Position numbers and translations under genes: made by a program. This document shows, one piece after another, positions 26,211-39,300 of a stretch of DNA of 64,000 bases. Under the pieces are notes generated by a model. That model saw only the letters and a program-made list of their open reading frames with translations. It was not told where the DNA came from and did no database searches. Each line of letters opens with the position of its first letter. Within the stretch, counting starts at the first letter, position 1. This DNA is from Saturnia japonica (taxonomy: Eukaryota > Arthropoda > Insecta > Lepidoptera > Saturniidae), in the NCBI GenBank assembly GCA_033032175.1, contig CM065306.1, forward strand, positions 11,240,001 through 11,304,000. The letters are read 5' to 3'.

Positions 26211-27073
26211 AACTAGCGGTGTGCCCGCGGCTCCGCACGCGTTTATGGTTATGCAGTAGTTATTTACATCCCATAATTTAATTTTTACCCATATTGTTAA
26301 AAATTCATATGCTTTATCAATTGAGGAATGGCGTGTATTTCCCGTGTACAATTACTCTATTTCTTTCTTACCAAAAGCATAAATATGAATTTCCCTAATT
26401 TGAGACATGACGGGTTCTTCATACAAACTTTCACCCAAGTTTTATTTACACCATATGTGGAATAACACAATGAAATAATTAACTTGTAGCAAAACTGTAT
26501 AATCCAAGTAATTTAAAATAGGTATATCGCTTAGAATATATAAACTCCCGAGAGCCACGATCGACAGCGCACGTCATATTTCTATCATAAAATAAAACAG
26601 TAATTATGCCGTACTGCGTAGTTAAAGAGTTTAAAAACACGTCAGCCAATCTTAAAAAGAATATTTGACTATCATTTCATAGGTAAGTATTACAAATATA
26701 ATACATTTCTTATTAAGCACAACAGTTACATACATAATACAGCAAACATAATACAGTTCTTATCACAACGATGTCACTTCATAATTACTGCACATACGCA
26801 TATTAAATCAACAAAGCGGTAGGTGTGGTAGCCGACATTACCGCACATGCGCGCTTTGGTGTTCCTATATTTTGTTTTTACAAATTTTCATCCCCTATTT
26901 TCTACCCTTCAAGTTTTATTTTCGCTACAAAAAGTACCCTATGTTCTTTCTCAAGGTCCAATCTTTCATTATACCATAATACATCAAAATGGTATAGCGG
27001 TTTAGGCTTGAAAACGTAACAGACATACAGACAGACAGAGATACTTTCGCATTTATAATATTAGTATGGATTA
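26211..27073 (+). repeat. Composite dispersed repeat (family B head, family A-like tail)
   Basis: Head AACTAGCGGTGTGCCCGCGG and ATTGAGGAATGGCGTGTATT match 24083 onward. From about 26355 the sequence switches to the body seen in the tandem array (GGGTTCTTCATACAAACTTT, then CCCTTCAAGTTTTATTTTCG). It ends with GACAGACAGAGATACTTTCG and CATTTATAATATTAGTATGG. The middle (26450-26865) is unrelated sequence, probably a later insertion. Confidence 0.55.
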
Positions 27074-29299
27074 CTAGAATCTGAGCCTTATTTCTAAGAC
27101 ATACAATTGTTTGTATTATACTAATGAATCACGGGGCCTTTAATTAACATAATCATAAAAACAATTTTATACGACCATCCTACATTCCTACCTTACAGCA
27201 GTCGTAATGTAGTAAGTTAGACTACAATATTGTAAACTTGTAGATAGATAGTGAATTATATGCATGTGCGTGCGTGATCATGAATAAAAACATTTAATAA
27301 TGGATAAATATAAAACGCAAAAATAAATAAAGGGCGATTACAAGTTTTAAAATAATTATAAAGTTATTATATTAATTTGCCGCTCAGCACTTCCTGTTTC
27401 GTGATGCTTCCCTCTAAATCTGCTTCGGAGTATTCGTGTGCCGACATCTTCACCTTGAAAGATCATAGGTATTTTTTTCACGTCTCTTTTTTCCATACCA
27501 ATAATGATAATATTTAGAAGTATTCATTCAATATCTAATGGAGCTAATCACGACCATCGCTGTTGTTATGTAAAGGCTTTGAAAAAACAAACGTCGGATA
27601 GCGATTATGGAACTTTGATAACTATGACTCTGACGTAATCTTCTCTATGCTTCCTTATATTAATTAAATTAATATTTTATTATTTATCATAATGTTACAT
27701 TTAACTTCACGTATATACAGTTTGTAACATAGCTTTAGTATGTAACTAGTAACAACATACGTAATATAATTTATACCTGGTAGTAATTTTTATATTACCT
27801 ATTTTTACGACGAAATCAATGTAAATTGAAAACTCTAAGAGAACTATTGAAAAACAATTGAGACGGACAACCGTTGCGATAACAAAAAATTCTTAACAAA
27901 TAATTCCAGTGTTATTTGGTTTTTTATTTGCGTCTCAATACCGAAGTATTACAAATTTTAATAAAAAATTTGTTGGACAAATGATTGTCGACTAATTGGC
28001 AATTTACTTCTTACTTACATGCAACGAAGCGCTTAATATTTCTCTGAAATGCACATCATTTCGATAAGTGGTAGTTAAAAACTACGGAATCGCTATAACG
28101 GTATCTGACCACCATTACGTTCGTACTTATATTGCTTAAAGAATAAGTAAAACAAGCTAATTTCCTGTTACGGACTGCCTTTTCATGATTATTGGATAAT
28201 ATACTTACTGCACATTCAACTTGAAACGTTTTGAAAATGCTTAATGCCTTACGTTTATTAGCGAGCAGGCAAACTGCCATAAAATCTACAGGTTTCGAAA
28301 GGCGATGTTGAAGAAAGATATTTTACTATTATTACGAAATGCTTCAATGATTTGAATTTGCTTGTCAGAAATATATTATAAACATATGAAACCAACCAAT
28401 AAAGGACTTGTAATTACTTCAGCCAATTAAAAAGCTACTTTATCGCCCACAGTCAAACAGAAACATAACATTCAATTCATCAACTGACAATAATTAGTTG
28501 AAAATAAAAGAGATGAAATATAAAACTTCCATATTTTGGTGTATTCAATTAGCCTGATTCATTAAATAATAATACAAACAAAACATTTCAAAATGCTGCT
28601 AACTGTTAAACGTTATTTAAAAGTGTATTAGTATAAATGGTTATTTGTAATGTTTTAAAATGAAGAGCCGTGGGAAAATATAAATTATTGTTTACTTAAC
28701 AGTTGGTCTTGGTTATGGTTGAGCAAAAGAAAGGTGATCTTGAGGTGATGTCGGCGGTCCTCACGAGCAACGTACGGATAGCAAACGCGGCCCAACCGCC
28801 GCTCTGCGCCGCCATTGTACCTCCGACTTACTAAATCAATATTTGCGCAGATGTCGACGCAAGAGCATGCAATGCTTAAAGCGACCTAAAATTCATACAG
28901 CTTATATGGCAACGTTAGCGGTAAATTTTCTCGGTAGCTACTTGTAATCCTCAAAATGTAGGTCGTTGAGGTTCATATAAATTGACCCCGACTATAAAGC
29001 GCTAAAGGATAGTGAATCCTTATTGCGACTATTGTGACTATTTATTGCGGTTCATTTTCTTTCTTATTTCGATACAGATAGGCTAATAGGAAATATTATT
29101 TATATTTAACATTCCATGATTTCTAATAGTCATAAACATTATAGCTTAGAAAGATTTTATTTAAAATTTGGTAAATTTAAGAATTATTTTGACAAGTCAA
29201 AATCATAATTTCGTTTGTCTAATATTAAAGAGTTACAGTTTATTATTTAATTCAGAAAATTATAAAATAAGCTCTCTTGCATTTAACAATCTATACAAT

Positions 29300-29813
29300 T
29301 AATAAAATTAAAGTGTCTGTTTGTAATGTCAAAATAACAGCTTTTTACTAAATGTGTATGAAAGTTTTTACGATACAATAATAAAACACCCATTTTTAAA
29401 ATTTTTATTTGTCTCTCTGTCTGTTTGTTTCGGGTAATCTTCGAAACGGTTGGACCGATTTTGACGGGACTTTCACTGGTAGATAGCTGAATTTATAAGG
29501 AGTAACATAGGCTACTTTTATTTTAGAAAAAGAATTAGGGTTCCGCACAAATAAAAAGACTGGTCATGGTGAATCAATTCGGGTGCTTAAATAGCTTACG
29601 CTGAGTAAACCATAAGAGATATAGCAAATTAATGTACAAAACAATTATAGACATTAAAAAGACCTACAAGAAGTCTGGGAGAGTATACGTCTATCTTCTA
29701 AGGAACACCCACAATAAGCATTTTTGTCTTTTATATAACCGGGTGCGGGGGAGCAAGATTCGCGCTGGCATTCGGTAGGCCACGTGAGCGAAGCCACGGG
29801 CACAGCTAGTTTA
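29300..29813 (+). repeat. Dispersed repeat family C, copy 2
   Basis: Same landmarks as 2935-3470: AAGTGTCTGTTTGTAATGTC, GGTTGGACCGATTTTGACG, GGTAGATAGCTGAATTTATA, GCTTACGCTGAGTAAACCAT, and the end GTGAGCGAAGCCACGGGCAC then AGCTAGTTTA. It preserves the head sequence best of the three copies. Confidence 0.75.
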
Positions 29814-30970
29814 CTTATATAATGATCTATATCTACATGCAAACGCATTTATGTTGTTTTATAGTTCTAAGAAAAGACTGTTGATCACAAATTTAGTTTT
29901 CATACCTTTCGCTTTATAACACTAATAATGAAGTTAGTTCTTATACAGAGTCAATATAAATCCGCCGTTATAGTTAAACCATCAAGATTTCATTTAAAAA
30001 ACCGTTCTTCCATAACATTCGCTCAATGAAATATAATTCTTAGAACCGAATATGAATATTTTTTATTATTATTTTTTATATTTAACTGCGCAATCGAAAC
30101 AAATCACTTGTTGTCGAATGGGTGTCCCAAAATTAAACAACAAACTGGGGTTACGAAAAGTTCATGACAGTGTGGATTTTTTAAAATCTCTATCTATAAT
30201 TACTCATAACTTGTAGTATTTTTTTTTTATTTTGATTACTGTTCCATAATTATTTACGTCCTTGTTGTTAATTATTGTAACTGCTCTCTTAGTATCAACA
30301 TTAAATTATGTCATAGACCCCTATAATTAAAATTGCATTTGATTAGAGTCATATTTGTCTAAAATCTTATAATTATCAAAATATAATCTTGTTGGTTTTT
30401 TTTTTAATATAAATAAATTCTATAAGGTCCAGTGCTCTAACTATGCACAGTGTTAGTGCCAGTGCCCTGTCGCGGGAATACTATCTTGACATCGCTTTAA
30501 AGAACACCACTTGATATTTCTTTTTTTTTACACAACACAAGTTAACGAACAAGGAATCTAACAGATAATAATATAAGTAATAGACAACCTATAAGTAGAA
30601 CTATTTTGAAATTTGGATACCCCTCCCCTATTCATAAAACTTACCTACATTTGTACACAATGAGAGGTTAATGTAGATAAGTAATAATGTTTTGTTTCAA
30701 TAACAAAATAATATTAATATTTTACCTGTTTCATAAATTCTTTTTTTTTGTCGTACAAAACTAGTATCAGGTTTAAAAAAAAGACTTTTTTTTCTTATAT
30801 TGTTAATTTTAAGCTTTCGTGCACAATTTTTTCGTCGTATATTATTATTTGTAATAAATGGCATTCTAGTGTTAGCAATCGCGACATTGCTACTTACCTA
30901 CACGACCTTTGTTACTTGTTGCGTCTCGATTTCGTAGTTGTTATCATCATAACAATCTTGACTTACGACC

Positions 30971-31524
30971 ACTATACCATTTCCATTTCTTTATTTTCTC
31001 GATGACAGCCCCTGTGAAAACTTGAACGAGCGTCTTTTTTACATTATGTATGCATTATTTTATAAAAATGACGTTTACACACGTACAAGGTTATACCAGA
31101 GTCGGAGAAACTGATAGGGATGGAGCTATATCGATAAACGTAACACGATAACACACCCGATATTTTTTTAGAAAATGTAAGAAACTAAACTACTGCCAGG
31201 TACTTTTGTACAAATTTATTAACTAATATTATATTTCATTACAAGATGTTACATGTATTAATTCTTGATTGATAATGCCAACTTCTTCAAAATTTTCGAA
31301 GTTGTTGTAAAATAAGTAGGTATAGGTAGGTACTCGACAATGAAACGAAATAATTATAACGACAGGTAATCTTTATTTATTTATTTTAATCAAAATCTGA
31401 TGAATCGTCACTGTCGTAATTGTAATAAATATATGCGATCGATATCATTACTTATTTGGTCACAACACTACAACTATCAAATTAGAACTGTCATCGAGAA
31501 AATAAAGAAATGGAAATAGTATAA
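30971..31524. mobile_element. Candidate non-autonomous element with ~36-base terminal inverted repeats
   Basis: The left arm, 30971-31008, contains TTTCTTTATTTTCTCGATGA. The right arm, 31488-31524, contains TCATCGAGAAAATAAAGAAA, its exact reverse complement over that length. The whole arms differ at only a few positions. The 480-base interior has no long open frame and no similarity to other repeats that I can see. The element type and target-site duplication are not resolved. Confidence 0.55.
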
Positions 31525-31549
31525 GATTCTTTTTGTTTTTAAGTACTAA

Positions 31550-31775
31550 TGTGGCAAACAAGCGTACTGCCCACCTGATGGTAAGCAGTTGCCGTAGCTT
31601 ATGGACGCTTGTAACCCGAGAGGTATCATCACTAACGCGTTGTCGATCTAGATTCTTGAACGCACTTCCCCCAAAGAGTTATGTAAACCCTACTCACCTC
31701 AGGAACACAAAACAAGGTTATTTGGCTACGATCTTGTGTATGGTGGAGGTATATCACCAGTCGGGCTGCCCCGAG
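31550..31775 (+). repeat. Common lepidopteran dispersed repeat fragment
   Basis: GGCAAACAAGCGTACTGCCC, ACCTGATGGTAAGCAGTTGC, TATGGACGCTTGTAACCC, TATTTGGCTACGATCTTGTG and GGTGGAGGTATATCACCAGT match, as I recall it, a repeat seen widely in moth genomes. The overlapping short open frame is not a gene. Confidence 0.55.
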
Positions 31776-34700
31776 TAAAGAGAAAATTCCAAAGAGATTT
31801 CTCTCTGCCTAACCCCTATCTCAATATTTTCTATCAACGCATACGCTTGGTAACGCATAATTAGTAGATTACATAACATTAACTATATGAAAAATTCATT
31901 GTAAAATATTATTTTGACATGTAACCAGTATGATTGCTACAACACCTATCACAAAGGAATTTCTTCAAAATTGGCTGAAGATACATCAATTTTTTAAACA
32001 TCTGCAATGCTTTTTTTCAATAACTAAATATCTTAATGTTGGGAATTCTGAGGTCTACGGGGTTTTTAAAAGGAATAAACAAAAAATAATACCACAACAT
32101 AGACGTATATTTAAAAGAGTGTCACATTACTGTTTTTTATAAAATATATAATTAAATAAAGAATTTCAAAGTGAATAGAGGTTACATTTAATAGTCAGTA
32201 ATACAACACTTAACCCCTGCTACGCTTCTGAACACATACAAGGCTCTAGTTTAAACTCACTGACATTAGCTTCAGCTTACTGTGAAGGTAAAATTAATTT
32301 ATAATTTATGTTCTTTATTTTTTTCTAAGACAATGTAGCCATCGCATTTTCCCTATAAGTAATATTTACTAAAACACAGGTTTTTTTATCAGACTGTGGT
32401 TGCCAAGTGAAAACAAATAGCATAATTTTCTGAGCAATGACCACAGTTCTCATGTATGCCATGTAATATGATAATACGATGTATAAATATTTCATGTCTA
32501 GGGCTTTTTATTATCGTTTTTACGCTGAAACCTGTTCCCCACGATGTTGTTACCTGAGAAAAACAGGAGTAGTCTGCCTATTATTGCTATTTTTATATAT
32601 GACTCAACGAACTATGAGAAAGCAAGTACACGCTAGAGAGCACTTATTCTAAACTCATTTCATGTAATTACACATTACATGCAACCCTATAATATTTTTA
32701 GCTAGAGTTTTGAGTCATAGCTGCTATTTCTTCCTTTCTTTATGAGGTTATTTACTTTGACAACACATGAATACATTATTTACTTTATTAAAATATTACT
32801 GGAAAATTTAAAAATAATTAAATAAAATTATAGATAACAATAATTATAGAAACAAAAAATTCAAAGAGTTAAATTTACTACGACTTTGTTAAAGTGGTAC
32901 TTACCATCCTTTATAGAGATACGGTTAGCAATGATTTGCCAGTCGGATACCTATCTACGAGACGCTCGTAAATATTATACAAAGCATTCGAACACAACAT
33001 AATATAGCTGCGAATGCAATAGATATTATGCCGGGGACGTTCACTTCCTAGTACCTAACAGTAAAGAAAATACAGTGTGTTCTACATGAATAAAATACAG
33101 TTAAAAAAGAATCGACGAAATCCTATTAAAACACACATCTAAGTTAAATGTCGTTAAATTAGGCTCCTATAGGGTAACTCGCTTGTATTCGGATCATTGT
33201 GTTCAAGTAACGGGTCAGCGGTCACCTTAACGTAAACGTCTGAATAGGAAGGAATGTTGTCCAATACAACAGACTGCTACAGGGGCGGCTCACTCACTTC
33301 ACAACGCCCGCCGATTCCTTTAGTAACCATTATGATTTACAGATTATAAAAACATCCCACCAGAATACATTATTATGTTGTTTAAGTTATTTTAATTTTA
33401 CTCTGTAATTGCAATGACAAATAAACTGAGGTTATTAAATGCCGGGTGAGCAAAAATTATTGGATATAAACATACAGCTCAATTAATATGCTTCATCTGC
33501 ATTCAATTAGATGACACCGATTCCAATTACGGTAGTATTAATGAAATGAAATAATAGATTACATAATGATATGAAGACATACATTGATACATCTACCCAA
33601 TCACAGCTCTAATGCTGAGATTACAGTCTTGAAATTGTCTTGGATTCTTAACTTAGAGAAGTGAATTTGCGTGTTTAGAATTTTTATTTTAAATAAATCT
33701 TTTTTATTCATTCTTATATTTTTTCTTGATTTTATAACAATTTAAGAATGTTAAATAAGGAAACAGAGTTTGTTTCAAAGTTCCGTACTTTTTTATGAGA
33801 CAATATTTGGTATTTAGTCTCTTGATAGATGAAAGTAGTGTATTTGAAAAACAAAATGCCAATTTCGCATGGGAATACGTTCATCTTCAAATTAGGGAAG
33901 AATTAAATAAATAACTTAAAGTAACTTAAGAACTTTAAACTTAATTAGATATTATATTACGCCGCCCTCACAAGGATAAAATAAGAGATGCATATGTATT
34001 CGAATAGGAGTAGAAGAAAAAAAACATTTCAGTTCTTTGAAAAATCAACATAGGAAATAAGAGATTAAAGTTTATAATAACTTTCGAGATAAAATTAACA
34101 GTTTTAATTTCGCTTTAGTAACAATTAAAGTAAAAAGTAATAAATGGAAAAACATCCCTGTTTGGGCCAATAGAGTGTTGTATAGAGATTCGAAACCTCT
34201 CAAGTTACATACGTGTAAATACATCGTTGCATTATTGAAACTGAATGAATAAATAATTGAAAATCGCTGCCATAGTAGATTTATGTGGATCAAGCCGATT
34301 CAATAAGCTACATTATTTATAATGGTACCTCCCCATACATATACATTGAATTTTAATTTTATTAGGTAATTATCAAAAGTATGAAGTAGGTATGTAATTA
34401 GCATTATTGTGATATTTATACATAGTAGAACTTTGTATTTGTACATTACAATACATTCAATTAAAGTATGCATACAATAAACAAACGTTATTTATAATGA
34501 TTATGCACACGTTGTTGTAATCACTATAACATATTATTTAGAAGATTATCTGTAATTATAAAGCAATCGCTAATACAATGTAAACATCGTGAGAGGTGTC
34601 AGTTAACGACAACTTGGGGCGTACCGCGTACCTGAACTGTACCTGAACAGCTATAGGTAGGTAAAGCAAGTCGCGGGGGCAACGCTCATCGTGTGAGCGA

Positions 34701-36304
34701 CTCGGGCGCGGACTAACAATCGCGAATTCAACGTATGCCTAGCAACAGCCACTCAGTACTCACACTAACGGTGGCTCTCCTCAGGCACGCAGACATAGAA
34801 TGCATTCACGAGCATAGGAGCTTTGATGGACTCGCGACATTAAAAACCAGCTTTTCTCATGAAATAAAATGAAATACCATAGTAAGATTGCAAAAAAATA
34901 TATATTCTGCAATATTCCAATGTATACATTAACTTTATTTCAAAAGCAAGCCCTGGGAAATGTAATAAAAACATTGATATTTTTTACTATGTAACTAAAA
35001 TGTAAAATTTCTATACTACTAAGCTATAATTCTCGTGGTTTTCTTTGTGAAGTTATTATTTGTATGCTTTTATAGTAATAACCAGTTACATCAATATAAT
35101 ATACAGAGAATTAGGTAGAGAACCTATAATTACGTATATAATTGATATTTACATGCATGCAAATATTTTATTAGGAAAAATATTTTCGTAATTGTAGATC
35201 GAATCGAAATCACGAAAGCATGGAAATAAGATAATTTGTAAGAGCGCTCGAGTGGAATGCTAACGTGGTGTAACGGTGATGAAGACGTCTACGGCGGATT
35301 TACCTAAATTATTCGGAATACGTTTGCGATGCGTGCGTGCTTCTGCGCACGATCCGATATCGCGGCTTAGAACGAGCTTTCCACGCTTGCCAACAACCCT
35401 CGATACTATTTAAATATTTATAAGATATTTTATCTACTTCAATTATTAATACTTATTCTTATATATCGCATCTGTTTATGTATCGTCATGACGTATCCCT
35501 GATGGGGTAGTCAGAAAGAATGGTGTATCAGTTTTCTCTATATTATGTCCTTTAGATGCAGTAAACCCTTCCGAGTGCTTCTTACTTCACCTATGATTTG
35601 AACTTTATAAATGTTATGATACTAGATGGATATTAATTTAATAAAAACTCGCGATGTAATTATTCCTTTTTAATAATTAAGTTTAATTTAACTTTTAATA
35701 AAACTGTTAAAGCAAATTCTTTATTCAAATAATATTATGTTATATTACTTCTACAATAAAAAAAGAGAAGTTAGTTTATACTTACTCGTATTATAAATGA
35801 CAAGTGCTGTTATGAATTCGATTTATAAAATTTAATAATACCAAAGAAATTACTGTAAATATTTTTCATATTAAAACAGGATAAAGCTACAATAAAGTCG
35901 CTCAAAATCATAGTACATCTGTTAATATCGTAGCACTAAACAAAATTTCAGCGGTTCAACGAACTCTGTGTGCCTCATGATGGAAATTAATATTTGCCAT
36001 CTTCTACCCGTTCCCTCGAGGGACACAAACCCTGCCACTGTAAGTTACTTCCGCATGACTCTTTCTCACTTGTATCTATATAAATGTATGTATTATGTAG
36101 GAACATCTTTATATAATATATATGTTCTTTCAAAACTAATACTGGGATTTGAAAAGTTTTTAAAATGAACGATGTGGGTACTATAATTTCCTGTTTAACA
36201 TAGCTATTAGCCGACATATCGACTTTATTATCGTGAAATTTATTATAGTGCTACAAATTTATTATGTATACGATTTTGTGAAGTGAATTAATTATAAATA
36301 TTTG

Positions 36305-36778
36305 CACACGCGCAAATCGTGCTATGCCCGCTCCCGGTTATTTTAAGACAAAATGCCTTTGTGGGTGATCCTTAGAAGATAGTTATATACTCTCGCTGAC
36401 TTTTTTGTAGGTATTTTGAAGATTTAATTATGTAATACAATAATTTGATATATCTCATATGGCTTACTCAGTATAAGCCATTTAAACGGCTAAAATTGTC
36501 GATTTACTGAATTGATTTTAATTTGCACGGAACCCAAATTATTTTTCTAAAGTAAAAGTTGCCTAAGTTACTCTATATAACATCAGCTATTCAGCCTGTG
36601 AAAGTCCTGTCAAAATTGGTCCAACTGTTTCGGAGATAGCCCGGAAAACAGATAGACAGACAAAACATTTTAAAAATTGGTGTTTTGTTGTATGTACCGT
36701 TTATACTTCCATATGCTTTTAGTAAAAAAACTGTTATTTTGACTTTATAAGTAGACACTTCACTTTTATTAATTTTAA
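36305..36778 (-). repeat. Dispersed repeat family C, copy 3 (reverse)
   Basis: Reverse complement of the 2935 and 29300 copies. On the + strand it shows GTGGGTGATCCTTAGAAGAT, ATATGGCTTACTCAGTATAA, ATCAGCTATTCAGCC, AATTGGTCCAACTGTTTCGG and ATAAGTAGACACTTCACTTT. It is somewhat more diverged than the other two. Confidence 0.7.
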
Positions 36779-39135
36779 AGATTTTAACCGCTAAGTGTTT
36801 GAGAAGGTTTATAGTGTTTTGCTGTCTGTAGATACAACCAGCTGGCGGGATTAAATGCCACTTTTAACTAATTGGACTGTGATAAGTCCAAGCTGAACTA
36901 ACACCAAATGAATTTTTTTTTTGTAATTTTATAATTACTTTGATAGATTACATCTAAATCCGATAAACGGTTTAAATTTATTTACGAATATAAACAAACA
37001 TATAAACTTTGACATTCATAATATCGGTAGGATTACATAAGTAAAGTAATAGGTGAAGTTCAAATTCATAATCACGAGTTCAAATAAAGTTATTGTAATA
37101 TACGAGTTAGCGTTTGTGAACTAGTATGCGACGTGAGCATGCATCAACTAGATATCTACTCAGTATGTACGTGCTTGTCCGCCTCTGCCGTTAATCGATC
37201 GCTACACTTCTGTGACAATTATCGCCTGATAACTATGTTTTGTCACCTCGTAGCCGAAACTAATAACGACTGCCATCGCCATGTCCACGACTTCTATGCT
37301 AAACATTAGTAATTTACGACGACCGATAATCGCGATACGCATACGTGAGTGTATTGTCTGAATAGTCCGTGCTACGCCATGACACGCCACGATACTGCAC
37401 GCCGCGTAAATAATTCTGTAAAGAACACCCTGGCCCCGAATCGTTTCGTGTGAACTTACTAATCGATATTATGTTGGAACAAAATTGCTTGAGAGTTAGA
37501 TGGCTATCTAAGACAAGAACATAAAAGTGTAATACGTGTGCAGCATTCGCGAAGTAGGCGGTAGTGGCTCGGTGCGGTGCCCTCCTGCCGTGCAGACCGC
37601 GCCGGGTGACCCCGCGGTCATCGTTCATCGCGTCTCACATCTAGTGCGCCGTTTCCTAGTATACTTGTTCTGGTCTGGTCATCTTTGTTTGTGGAGATAT
37701 TAACTATTAAAACTATCGCTTGTTTTGTTACTAAGAGAAGTAAAGATTTTATCGCCTAACACTTATTTCTGTAATCTTTAATTATCGATCAACGTTTATA
37801 TATTTGAAGCGCTAACAACAAAGGATGCCTAAATCTGACAACAAAATAACTAAATTAACATTTATACCAGATTAAAGCAACAAAAGGTAAACTTATAATA
37901 AACCTTTCCGATTTTCAATGTCCAATGCTCAATAAATTGGTGTCAATGCTCGCTGCGGTTGCAGAGTGTTCCGAAATGATGTGTTGGGCAACATGGCTAG
38001 CGGACATACCGTCTCTCCGCAGTACCTATTCCACCTCGCGTCGGGCAGCGACCTACCCAGCAAGCCCTTCCGAGCACATTCAATCACTTCACCTCGTGAC
38101 GCGACATCATATTTGTTTATTATATAGTAACAACCTACTGAAATCCAATAATACTGGATTTATTTAAATAATAAAAATTATTATATACGTATTATATAAT
38201 AAAATATATTACTTAATTTTTTTTAAGAGCTTTAGAATAGACACAAACACTTGTCTAAACTACAAGCGCAGAGAATTCGTAGCAGCCCGTAGCTGTCTGT
38301 TCTTAGTGACTACGCAACTATGACTAATGTTATAATAACTATTTGCCAGCCATCCGCGGACAATTATAAGCTTGTAAAACAATTAAATGGGCCATACCTT
38401 TGTCGGTTTCATCTACATGTACTGAATTTGGAATTACTTTAATCAGATTAACTGTTACTTTTGACGCCACACCGCTGGAACAAACGGTATGCCAAATTAT
38501 GCCTGGGAACTGGGCTCTCATTGTGAACACGAAAAGAATCTAAACTCTTTTCCCTGGGAAATCGTGCATAATACCATACATAAATAATCTTTTGAATGCT
38601 ATCTATACTCGCTCCTTTGTAAGAATATGCTGATGAGATTTCGATCTATGTTTTTAGTGTATGTATTTGATACATGAGACTTTTTTAAATATAGGATTTT
38701 AAATGTTGCACTTAAACTTTGAATAGACAGTTGTAAGTTTTTAGTTAGCAAGGGTTTTTTCCGTTTTGTTACTGCGAAAATATTTACATAATAATTTTTG
38801 TAACCACATTTATCAATCAATTTTTATGGTCTCTTTGTCACATAACACTCATCAGATTGTATGGTCCCTTTGCAATGACTATTTTGTTACAAACATAATT
38901 CAATGTTAAGGAAATAAATAGTGCAAAGTTCTTGGCACCCTCGCCCTCTCTGTGTGAAAGTGACTTGCTATAGCGTCTAGACGAAGGAACCCTCGCAAAT
39001 AATACACTTGCTTATAAGTACACTTTATATAATATGTTTTGAAAATAAAAATAATTTTGTCAATTTAAGAAAAATTTACAGATATCCATTTAAGTTTTCG
39101 TCTAGGGCTTAGGGTTTAATTTCAATTTTGCATTG

Positions 39136-39300
39136 TAGTAGGGCATTTTCTAATGCCCGCTTGGCTAGAAACTTTACTCAAGCTTAAAACCTGTCGACAA
39201 GTGTCTATAGATGTTTTCCAATAGCTGCACATGAGAGCCAGTCCCCTCTAGGCTTAGCATGTTACTATATTATTCCACATCAGATTATTATTATTATTAT
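39136..39300 (+). repeat. SINE-like body, copy 2 (no tRNA head)
   Basis: CATTTTCTAATGCCCGCTTG, then CCTGTCGACAAGTGTCTATA and TAGGCTTAGCATGTTACTAT match 6284-6420. It ends in a TTATTATTATTATTAT run at about 39285-39300, which could be the element's tail. Confidence 0.6.

Noticed and set aside
31930..32142. Plus-strand open frame of 70 codons
   Set aside because: Not recognised as any family, AT-rich composition like its surroundings, no promoter or splice support.
37314..37628. Minus-strand open frame of 104 codons in a CpG-rich patch
   Set aside because: The start is Arg-rich because of CpG-rich sequence. There is no domain and no convincing splice pattern, so I treat it as a chance frame in an island.
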